From positions 1-11,498 of the forward strand of contig JBAXAO010000042.1 in the NCBI GenBank assembly GCA_037142435.1: a DNA stretch of 11,498 nucleotides, written 5' to 3'. A program made the position numbers and the translations under genes. Origin of the DNA: CAIMZW01 sp037142435 (GTDB lineage Bacteria; Actinomycetota; Actinomycetes; Nanopelagicales; Nanopelagicaceae). The notes beneath the pieces were generated by a model. The model was not told the DNA's origin. It saw nothing but the letters and a program-made list of their open reading frames with translations, and made no database searches. Below, piece after piece: positions 5,802-11,498 of the stretch; the stretch's first letter is position 1, and each line of letters opens with the position of its first letter.

Positions 5802-7124
5802 TTACTTGGCGGCCGCAAAACCTTGGCTGATATCGGCCTTAATGTCGGCAATGTTCTCGAGCCCAACGGAGAGTCGAATTAACCCAGGCGTCACGCCAGC
5901 GGTCAACTGCTCTTCTGCGCTTAGTTGAGAGTGAGTGGTTGAGGCTGGATGGATGACCAAGGAGCGCACATCGCCGATATTGGCAACATGTGAATGTAGA
6001 ACCAACGCCTCGACAAACTTCTTGCCCGCTTCTATCCCGCCTTTGATCTCAAAGGAGAGCACCGAGCCACTGCCTTGAGGAGCATATTTAGTGGCCAACG
6101 CGTGCCAAGGCGAGGAAGGAAGCGATGCGTAATTAACGCTCTCCACCTGCGGCTGGGCTTCCAACCACTTTGCCAAATCTTGAGCATTGCTGACATGGCG
6201 CTCGATCCGGAGGGACAAAGTTTCTAAACCTTGAGCTAAAAGCCAAGCGTTAAATGGGCTGACCGCCGCTCCGGTATCGCGCAGCAAGGTCAAACGGATT
6301 TTGAAAATATACGAGAGGTTAGCGCCAAATGCAGACCCGACACCTAGAGCTTGGGCATAAACCAACCCGTGATAACTAGGGTCTGGTTCATTGAAGTTCT
6401 TGAACTTTTCCTTCTGCTGTGCGTAATCAAAGTTGCCAGAATCCACGATGGCACCAACGACCGTATTTCCGTGACCGGAAAGAAATTTTGTTGCTGAGTG
6501 AATGACGACGTCAGCACCGTGCTCGATGGGACGAATGAGAAATGGTGTAGCAACTGTGTTGTCAACGATGAGTGGCACGCCGTTGGCATGCGCGATATCT
6601 GCAACTAATTCAATATCCAAAATATCATTCTTGGGATTGGCGATTGTCTCGCCAAAGAATGCCTTGGTGTTTGGGCGAACTGCTTTGCGCCAACTCTCTG
6701 GATCGCTTGGGTCATCAACAAAGGTAACTTCAATTCCGAATTTCGGAAGTGTGTAATGAAACAAGTTGTACGTTCCGCCATAAAGACTTGGCGATGACAC
6801 AATGTGATCGCCAGCTTCGGCGACGTTCATGATTGCATAAGTAGTTGCCGCAGATCCTGATGCAACAAGAAGCGCCGCCACGCCGCCTTCAAGAGAAGCA
6901 ATGCGTTGTTCAACTGCATCCTGAGTTGGGTTCATGATGCGGGTATAGATGTTACCCAGCTCTGCCAATGAGAAAAGATCGGCGGCATGTTTGGTGTCGC
7001 GAAATGCATAGGCGGTTGTTTGATACAACGGAAGCGCACGTGCACCCGTCGTGGGATCTGGTACTTGACCAGCATGAATTTGGCGAGTTTCAAATGAGGC
7101 GTTAGCTAAAGAAAATTCAGACAT
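5802..7124 (-). CDS. metY: O-acetylhomoserine sulfhydrylase (MetY), PLP-dependent
   Basis: Condenses O-acylhomoserine with sulfide to make homocysteine (direct sulfhydrylation), in the cytosol. It is a Cys/Met-metabolism fold-type I PLP enzyme of 440 residues, the length typical of MetY and longer than cystathionine synthases. Motifs: YTRIMNPT (60-67), SGSAAT (89-94), LYGGTYNLF (114-122), D188 in VDNT, and the PLP lysine K213 in SATKFLSGHG. The C-terminal SxGLENIxDIxxD is typical. The start is ATG 7122-7124 because GGAAGGG lies 6 nt upstream and the product then begins SEFSLANASFETRQIHAG. A GTG 63 nt further upstream lies inside the riboswitch and is rejected. It is the first gene of metY-metX. 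Confidence 0.95.
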   Translation of the reverse strand: MSEFSLANASFETRQIHAGQVPDPTTGARALPLYQTTAYAFRDTKHAADLFSLAELGNIYTRIMNPTQDAVEQRIASLEGGVAALLVASGSAATTYAIMNVAEAGDHIVSSPSLYGGTYNLFHYTLPKFGIEVTFVDDPSDPESWRKAVRPNTKAFFGETIANPKNDILDIELVADIAHANGVPLIVDNTVATPFLIRPIEHGADVVIHSATKFLSGHGNTVVGAIVDSGNFDYAQQKEKFKNFNEPDPSYHGLVYAQALGVGSAFGANLSYIFKIRLTLLRDTGAAVSPFNAWLLAQGLETLSLRIERHVSNAQDLAKWLEAQPQVESVNYASLPSSPWHALATKYAPQGSGSVLSFEIKGGIEAGKKFVEALVLHSHVANIGDVRSLVIHPASTTHSQLSAEEQLTAGVTPGLIRLSVGLENIADIKADISQGFAAAK

Positions 7125-7134
7125 GAAAGACCCT

Positions 7135-7247
7135 TCCAGCGCTTGTCCGTTGCGATTTACAACTGACCTGGTCTTCACCCGGAGCACCCCACCGCGGTGG
7201 AGGGTTGCCGTCCAGTAAGCCGGGGCTAAAACCTGGAACTCGTGACC
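7135..7247 (-). ncRNA. SAM-IV riboswitch in the metY leader
   Basis: The minus-strand leader has the SAM-IV layout. GGTCACGAG opens P1 (7244-7247 pairs with GACC at 7170-7173). TCCAG/CTGGA forms the next stem. The core GCCCCGGCTTACTGG and GGCAACCCTCC follow, then a P3 hairpin around the perfect palindrome CCACCGCGGTGG (7189-7200). CCCGG in a loop can pair with the CCGGG of CTCCGGGTGAAGACCAGG. A downstream GTTG...CAAC hairpin and GCGCTGG lead into the GGAAGGG ribosome binding site of metY. S-adenosylmethionine binding would lower metY-metX expression, most likely by blocking translation since the element abuts the Shine-Dalgarno and no T-run terminator is seen. The borders are approximate. Confidence 0.88.
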
Positions 7248-7254
7248 TAGCGAA

Positions 7255-7284
7255 ATAATAAGAGAGCCCGATATTGATTGTCTA
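7255..7284 (-). promoter_or_regulatory. metY-metX promoter
   Basis: On the minus strand, -35 TAGACA (7279-7284) and -10 TATTAT (7255-7260) each match the consensus at five of six positions and are 18 bp apart. Seven bases after the -10 comes position 7247, the first G of the SAM-IV element, so the transcript would begin with the riboswitch itself. Confidence 0.7.
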
Positions 7285-7286
7285 AA

Positions 7287-7299
7287 CGAGAACCTCTCG
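7287..7299 (-). terminator. Small hairpin after nadE, weak terminator candidate
   Basis: CGAGA (7287-7291) and TCTCG (7295-7299) form a 5-bp stem with a 3-nt loop, about 30 nt past the nadE stop, followed on the minus strand by TTTAG. It sits directly upstream of the metY -35. The stem is short, so termination is doubtful. Confidence 0.2.
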
Positions 7300-7329
7300 C
7301 AGATGCATGGCCCTGGAAAAACCGATTAC

Positions 7330-9060
7330 TTAGTTATTCTCGAGCCAACCAGATGTGATTGGAACTCTGCGATCCTTGCCAAATGCCCGTCGCGAGATTT
7401 TGGTTCCGGGCGGATACTGACGGCGTTTGTATTCTGCGCGATCAACCATGTTAGCAACTCGATGAGCCAACTCCGGAGAAAAACCAGCTTCGATGATGCC
7501 GCTGATGCCGCCATCGTTTTCAATATAAATTTCCAGAACCGCATCGAGCTCGTGATACTCCGGAAGCGAGTCAGAATCTTTTTGACCGGGACGAAGTTCA
7601 GCACTGGGCTCTTTCTCAATTGAATTCACTGGGATTGGTGGCACCTGGCCACGAAGGAGAGCCAAATTGTTGCGCCATCTAGCCAGAGCCCAAACATCGA
7701 CTTTAAAGAGATCTTTGATGGGAGCGTATCCACCGACGGCATCTCCATACAGAGTGGAGTAGCCAACGGAAAGTTCAGATTTATTGCCGTTGGCTAAAAC
7801 CAGGTGACCTTCCTGGTTGGAAAGTCCCATCAAAGTGGTGCCGCGAACTCGAGCCTGCACATTTTCTTCAGCTATACCTGTCAGCCCTAAATTACTCAAA
7901 AACGAGGCGACCATCGGTTCGATATTAATTACCCGATAATTCAATCCAATGGACTGGGCGCAGAGCGCCGCATCTGCCAACGAATGCTCGGATGAGTAGC
8001 GGCTTGGTAGCGCTACGCCAAAGACCTTGTCGGCACCAAGCGCATCCGCAGCAATCGCCATCACAACCGAAGAATCGATGCCACCTGACATACCGGTGAT
8101 CACACTCGGAAAACCATTCTTCAGAACATAATCGCGCAATCCCACCACTAGCGCCTGCCAGACTTCAGCTTCATCGCTGAGTCTGGGCGCAATCCCAGCA
8201 ACTATTGGGGTATAGGCAGCCAACGGTTCATCCGATATCACCAGGTCTGGGTTGCTCGTTAATGTTTTTGCTTCAATATCAACGACCATCAATCCATCAT
8301 CAAATTGAGGGGCACGAGCGACAAGTTCGCCGGCGCCATCAATAAGAATGCTATCTCCATCAAAAACTAAATCGTCTTGACCGCCCGTCATGTTGACGTA
8401 GGCAAGCGGCGCCCCGATTTCACGAGCTCGGCGTTTTACCAAAGCAAGTCGAACGTCGTCTTTGTTTCGTTCGAAGGGACTTCCGTTCGGCACAAGAACT
8501 AGCCCTGGGCCTCGCTCTGCCAATTCGGATACTGGTCCTTGTGATTTCCAAATATCTTCACAAATAGCTAAACCAATATCGATGCCGTATAAGCGAAAAA
8601 TAAAAGTGCCCTCGCCGGCAGTGAAGTTTCGATATTCATCGAAGACGCCGTAATTGGGAAGCAGTCGCTTGATATACCGGCCTTTGATTTCACCCTGATG
8701 AATGACAGCAATGGCGTTTTGTGGTTTCCGAGAAGAGCTCTCATCTAGATAACCAACAATGGCGACAAGTTCTCCTAGCCCTTCTCTTTGTAATTCAGCG
8801 GCAAGGTTGCGAACGGCCTCCTTGCTAGCTGCTCTGAAGGTGGCGCGGAGAGCTAAATCCTCGACCGGGTAGCCCGTCAATATCATTTCGGGAAAGAGGG
8901 CGACGTGGGCGCCGCTTTCAGAAGCCAAGCACGCATACTTGCGGATCAGGGCTGCATTACCGAGTAAATCTCCAACTTTGGGGTTGATTTGGGCCATGGC
9001 CAGGCGCAACTGACCTTTCCCCGCGTGCGGGGCAGAAACGCTCGAGTGCTCGCCTTCCAT
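7330..9060 (-). CDS. nadE: Glutamine-dependent NAD+ synthetase
   Basis: Last step of NAD synthesis: amidates nicotinate adenine dinucleotide using ATP and ammonia taken from glutamine. Read from ATG 9058-9060 it is 576 residues. The N-terminal nitrilase-type glutaminase domain (about 15-280) carries the triad E58 (LFPEMILTGYP), K131 (KRLLPNYGVFDE) and C167 (AICEDIW). The C-terminal synthetase domain has the ATP-binding SGGIDSS (325-331) and NGNKSELSVGYSTLYGD (424-440). In-frame starts further upstream exist (ATG 9109-9111, GTG 9160-9162), but the longest overlaps panB and the family begins close to QLRLAMAQINP, so ATG 9060 is preferred. No Shine-Dalgarno is visible before it. The start codon lies in the loop of a 7-bp hairpin. 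It diverges from panB with 83 bp between. Confidence 0.94.
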   Translation of the reverse strand: MEGEHSSVSAPHAGKGQLRLAMAQINPKVGDLLGNAALIRKYACLASESGAHVALFPEMILTGYPVEDLALRATFRAASKEAVRNLAAELQREGLGELVAIVGYLDESSSRKPQNAIAVIHQGEIKGRYIKRLLPNYGVFDEYRNFTAGEGTFIFRLYGIDIGLAICEDIWKSQGPVSELAERGPGLVLVPNGSPFERNKDDVRLALVKRRAREIGAPLAYVNMTGGQDDLVFDGDSILIDGAGELVARAPQFDDGLMVVDIEAKTLTSNPDLVISDEPLAAYTPIVAGIAPRLSDEAEVWQALVVGLRDYVLKNGFPSVITGMSGGIDSSVVMAIAADALGADKVFGVALPSRYSSEHSLADAALCAQSIGLNYRVINIEPMVASFLSNLGLTGIAEENVQARVRGTTLMGLSNQEGHLVLANGNKSELSVGYSTLYGDAVGGYAPIKDLFKVDVWALARWRNNLALLRGQVPPIPVNSIEKEPSAELRPGQKDSDSLPEYHELDAVLEIYIENDGGISGIIEAGFSPELAHRVANMVDRAEYKRRQYPPGTKISRRAFGKDRRVPITSGWLENN

Positions 9061-9069
9061 GAGGCGAGC
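9048..9069 (-). promoter_or_regulatory. Hairpin presenting the nadE start codon in its loop
   Basis: GCTCGCC (9048-9054) and GGCGAGC (9063-9069) are perfect complements with an 8-nt loop. On the minus strand the loop reads TCATGGAA and includes the preferred nadE ATG. The stem is GC-rich, so it may form in the mRNA. A role in initiation is inferred. Confidence 0.4.
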
Positions 9070-9143
9070 GTACCCCGATAGACTTTTTACACACCAAACG
9101 ACGGGGACCATGTCATGTGGCCTTGATCTAGAAAGGTTGATCC

Positions 9144-9962
9144 ATGTCCAATCAAAATTCACCGGTGGCTGCTCGAGTGAGCATTTCGCAGCTTGCCACC
9201 TGGAAAAAACGTGGCGAAAAGTGGGCGATGCTCACTAGTTACGAGTCGATGACCGCCGACATTTTCGATAAAGCCGGGATACCAGTTCTCCTGGTGGGCG
9301 ATAGCGCCGGTAATAATTTCTTGGGCGAGGAAAACACCATTCCCGTCACAGTCGAGGAGATGATTCCCTTGGCCCGAGCCGTCGTTCGCGGATCAGAACG
9401 CGCCCTCGTTGTCGTTGATTTCCCTTTTGGTTCTTATGAATCTGGTCCCGAAGCGGCGCTCGCTACTGGAATTCGCTTCTTTAAAGAATCCAAAGTTCAA
9501 GCAGTAAAGCTTGAAGGCGGTTCAAAAATCCTCCCTCAAGTGAAGGCCTTGATCGCGGCTGGAATTCCGGTGATGGGCCATCTCGGGCTCACGCCTCAAT
9601 CTGTTCATGCGCTTGGAGGCTTTAAAGTCCAAGGTCGCGGCGCCGACGGAGAACGTATAAAAGCTGAAGCCCGAGCGCTGGCTGCGGCCGGAGTTTTTGC
9701 TCTCGTTCTGGAGTTAGTACCTGCCGAACTGGCAGCAGAAATAACCGCCGAACTGGCGATCCCCATTATTGGAATCGGAGCTGGTCCCCAGTGTGATGCT
9801 CAGGTTTTGGTCTGGACCGACCTCATGGGCATGACCGCTGGTGCGCCCAAATTAGCTAGGGCTTATCGCAACCTCCGCGAAGAGATGACTGGTGCGATTC
9901 ACGAGTGGAGCGCCGATGTTGCCAGTGGCGCCTTTCCTGATTCGGAGCAAACTTTTCATTAA
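9144..9962 (+). CDS. panB: 3-methyl-2-oxobutanoate hydroxymethyltransferase
   Basis: First committed step of pantothenate (vitamin B5/CoA) synthesis: transfers a hydroxymethyl group from methylenetetrahydrofolate to 2-oxoisovalerate, giving ketopantoate. The 272-residue length is typical for this TIM-barrel enzyme, which acts as a cytosolic homo-oligomer. By comparison with the characterised enzymes, the Mg2+ ligands are D53 (VGDS), D92 (VDFPFGSY) and E124 (KLEGG, with K122). The catalytic glutamate is E190 (LELVP). GHLGLTPQ (145-152) and IGIGAGPQCDAQVLV (209-223) are also conserved. The usual WHDMLG after QVLV is WTDLMG here, a mild change. ATG 9144 has AAAGG 7 nt upstream. No panC or panD is nearby. 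Confidence 0.95.
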   Translation: MSNQNSPVAARVSISQLATWKKRGEKWAMLTSYESMTADIFDKAGIPVLLVGDSAGNNFLGEENTIPVTVEEMIPLARAVVRGSERALVVVDFPFGSYESGPEAALATGIRFFKESKVQAVKLEGGSKILPQVKALIAAGIPVMGHLGLTPQSVHALGGFKVQGRGADGERIKAEARALAAAGVFALVLELVPAELAAEITAELAIPIIGIGAGPQCDAQVLVWTDLMGMTAGAPKLARAYRNLREEMTGAIHEWSADVASGAFPDSEQTFH

Positions 9963-9991
9963 TTCATTCTCCGCCGCAAGGCTCTGTCATC

Positions 9992-9997
9992 TAGATT
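9992..9997 (+). promoter_or_regulatory. -10 element for a leaderless MFS transcript
   Basis: TAGATT ends 7 bases before the ATG at 10005, so the transcript would begin at or within a base of the start codon. No Shine-Dalgarno is present in the 42-bp gap after panB, and no clear -35 is visible. Leaderless mRNAs are common in actinobacteria. Confidence 0.45.
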
Positions 9998-10004
9998 TTG
10001 CACA

Positions 10005-11282
10005 ATGACACGGAAGTTTGCGATCGATATATCGCCACTAAAGAAATACCGAAACTTTCGCCTCCTCTGGTCTGCCGGATTCATCTCCTATATGGGGTCA
10101 ATGTTTACCTATGTTGCCCTGCCTTTCCAGATAAAAATTCTCACAAATTCTTACCTGGCCGTCGGTTTGATGGGCGCAGTCGAACTTATCCCCCTCATTA
10201 TTTTTGGTTTGTATGGCGGGGTCCTTGCCGATTCAGTGGACCGAAAGAAGATGGTGTGGGCTAGCGAATTCCTAGCTTTGGTAATTTCTTCGCTCTTGCT
10301 CATGAACGCAACTCTCCATAAACCCCATTTAATACTGCTTTATGTCTGTGCTGGACTCTTTGCCGCAGTTGATGGATTGCAGCGTCCCAGCATGGATGCC
10401 ATCCTGCCAAGAATCGTCTCTCACGAAGATCTTCCCAACGCCACTGCGCTGATGAGTTTGCGATCACAGTTTGGCGTTATCTCAGGACCCGCACTCGCCG
10501 GAATTTTAATCTCCACCGTTGGTGTTCAAGCTGGATTTTTAGTCGATGTCATCAGTTACATCCTCTCTCTTTTGTTGCTCTGGCGCGTCAGCTCTTTCCC
10601 ACCTCATGAAGAAAAAACCGAACCTGCATTCAAAAGCCTGGTTGGCGGAATCAAGTACGCCGCATCGCGCAAAGATTTAATGGGTACCTACATTGTTGAT
10701 CTCATTGCCATGTTCTTCGCCATGCCCAATGCTCTTTTCCCATTTTGGGCAGACCAACTGCATGCTCGGTGGGCCCTTGGATTCTTTTATGCCGCGGGCA
10801 CCGTGGGTTCAATCTTGGTGACTCTGACAAGTCAGTGGATTAATCGCTACTCCCACCACGGCCGGGCCGTAATATTTGCAGCTTTAGGTTGGGGGGCTGC
10901 CATTTCCATGGCTGGCACTACAAACCATCTGTGGGTTGTGCTCTTTTTTCTTGCCGTTGCAGGTGGCGCGGACATGGTGAGTGCGCTCTTTCGAAGTGCA
11001 ATCTGGAACCAATCAATCCCCGACGAATTTCGCGGACGGCTCGCTGGAATTCAACTTTTGTCTTATTCCGTGGGTCCGCTCGGTGGCCAAATGCGATCTG
11101 GCTCGGTGGCCGCTTGGACGACTTTGCGAACTTCCGTCATTAGTGGCGGACTGCTCTGCATCGGTTTTGTCTCGATGGCCTCTGCAGCGCTACCAAAATT
11201 CCGGACATATGACGTTCGCACTAACGAATTCGCAGTTAAACAAAGGGAAATTAAGGCCCTTGAGAATCTAGAAGAAAATTAA
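10005..11282 (+). CDS. MFS transporter, EntS-like exporter family
   Basis: An inner-membrane proton-coupled carrier of 425 residues, with hydrophobic segments consistent with about 12 helices (first at roughly 20-40, later ones at 52-72, 88-103, 107-123, 155-192, 225-247, 257-275, 288-303, 307-328 and 375-396). MFS motif A reads GGVLADSVDRKK (71-82) between helices 2 and 3. The N-terminal FRLLWSAGFISYMGSMFTYVALPFQI and QRPSMDAILPRIV resemble the MFS_3/EntS group, which exports siderophores or drugs. The tail (about 400-425) is charged and cytoplasmic. The substrate is unknown, and no siderophore genes are nearby to suggest one. The gene starts 42 bp after panB and is probably read from its own leaderless promoter. 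ATG 10005 is the only start that fits the hydrophobic N-terminus. Confidence 0.88.
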   Translation: MTRKFAIDISPLKKYRNFRLLWSAGFISYMGSMFTYVALPFQIKILTNSYLAVGLMGAVELIPLIIFGLYGGVLADSVDRKKMVWASEFLALVISSLLLMNATLHKPHLILLYVCAGLFAAVDGLQRPSMDAILPRIVSHEDLPNATALMSLRSQFGVISGPALAGILISTVGVQAGFLVDVISYILSLLLLWRVSSFPPHEEKTEPAFKSLVGGIKYAASRKDLMGTYIVDLIAMFFAMPNALFPFWADQLHARWALGFFYAAGTVGSILVTLTSQWINRYSHHGRAVIFAALGWGAAISMAGTTNHLWVVLFFLAVAGGADMVSALFRSAIWNQSIPDEFRGRLAGIQLLSYSVGPLGGQMRSGSVAAWTTLRTSVISGGLLCIGFVSMASAALPKFRTYDVRTNEFAVKQREIKALENLEEN

Positions 11283-11342
11283 CTCTTCTCTCTCGCAAAT
11301 TCTTCGCAGATTTCGATGGCTCTCCTCGGATCACAAACGCTA

Positions 11343-11377
11343 TTTTTTTTCTTGAATACATAAAAAAACAATTTTTT
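11343..11377. other. A/T-tract cluster downstream of the MFS gene
   Basis: T8 (11343-11350), A7 (11362-11368) and T6 (11372-11377) lie within 35 bp of otherwise mixed sequence. They can pair with each other as weak A-T stems, and may act as bent DNA or an UP-like element for a promoter to the right. There is no GC-rich stem before the T8 run, so it is a poor intrinsic terminator for the MFS gene. Confidence 0.4.
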
Positions 11378-11383
11378 GCTGTC

Positions 11384-11413
11384 GCGACACGCGCCTCGTT
11401 TTTCACTCAAAAT
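11384..11413 (+). promoter_or_regulatory. Candidate promoter for the gene beyond the right edge
   Basis: GCGACA (11384-11389) and CAAAAT (11408-11413) each match the -35 and -10 consensus at four of six positions with 18 bp between. The A/T tracts lie directly upstream. Transcription would start near 11420 and give a leader of about 80 nt. The match is modest. Confidence 0.3.
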
Positions 11414-11444
11414 AGTGGAAAGTTAGTGCAATTGATGTCACGCT

Positions 11445-11491
11445 TCTCCTTGAACAGGTTCGGTGACGGATCGAACCATTCTGATAGGAGA
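11445..11491 (+). promoter_or_regulatory. Leader with a possible Shine-Dalgarno-masking structure
   Basis: AGGAGA (11486-11491) is a strong ribosome binding site whose 6-nt spacing ends at the GT on the window edge, so a GTG start probably begins at 11497. TCTCCT (11445-11450) is its exact complement. Between them GGTTCG (11457-11462) and CGAACC (11472-11477) form a perfect 6-bp hairpin with a 9-nt loop, which would bring the two ends together. The whole could hide the ribosome binding site. The downstream gene cannot be seen. Confidence 0.4.
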
Positions 11492-11498
11492 TCTACGT

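Noticed and set aside
7125..7187. Longer metY start at GTG 7185-7187
   Set aside because: The extra 21 codons lie within the SAM-IV riboswitch. ATG 7124 has a strong ribosome binding site and the family N-terminus.
9019..9032. CCCCGCGTGCGGGG hairpin resembling a type I-E CRISPR repeat core
   Set aside because: Single copy inside the nadE coding sequence, with no spacing pattern or cas genes; just a GC-rich palindrome.
9061..9162. Longer nadE N-terminus from GTG 9160-9162
   Set aside because: It would overlap the panB start and its ribosome binding site, and adds residues unlike the nitrilase domain start.
11457..11477. GGTTCG...CGAACC as a LexA (SOS) box
   Set aside because: The half-sites are in the opposite order to CGAAC-N4-GTTCG and 9 bases apart; it fits an RNA hairpin better.

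Overview
The window looks like chromosomal core sequence from an actinobacterium of moderate GC with a compact genome, possibly a freshwater planktonic lineage. The phylum call rests on four things. A ParE-type topoisomerase B subunit sits next to the small CxxC/CxHH protein (DUF7455-like) that usually neighbours it in actinobacteria. The principal sigma factor is of the HrdB/SigA type, with a long Lys/Ala-rich N-terminus. A SAM-IV riboswitch, a mostly actinobacterial class, precedes the methionine genes. A possible DnaA box has exactly the TTGTCCACA form used by streptomycetes and mycobacteria. The genus cannot be named from the sequence. Intergenic gaps are short and no mobile element, CRISPR array, tRNA or rRNA was seen.

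Layout. Positions 1-86 hold what is probably the 3' end of a gene converging on parE, with an imperfect 15-bp tandem repeat. parE (minus) and the DUF7455-like gene (plus) diverge from a 200-bp region that carries a perfect 19-bp palindrome. Next, on the minus strand, is the principal sigma factor gene (sigA/hrdB), with a CDGSH iron-sulfur protein gene starting 2 nt after its stop. Upstream of it the minus-strand pair metY-metX makes homocysteine by direct sulfhydrylation. This pair is preceded by a good promoter and a SAM-IV riboswitch that begins at the predicted transcription start. Then come nadE (minus) and panB (plus), divergent, for NAD and pantothenate/CoA synthesis. An MFS exporter gene (plus), probably leaderless, follows. 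The last 216 bp contain A/T tracts and a leader that could mask its own ribosome binding site, ending where the next gene should begin.

How it fits together. The left half is information processing (chromosome decatenation and housekeeping transcription). The right half is small-molecule metabolism (methionine, NAD, CoA precursors) plus one exporter. No gene is from an unknown multi-gene system; the genes are familiar core families. The interesting signals are regulatory: two DnaA-box-like sites inside the sigA promoter, the palindrome between parE and DUF7455, the SAM-IV leader, the start-codon hairpin of nadE, and the possible SD-masking leader at the right edge. The sigma factor also has two kinds of internal repeat in its N-terminus.
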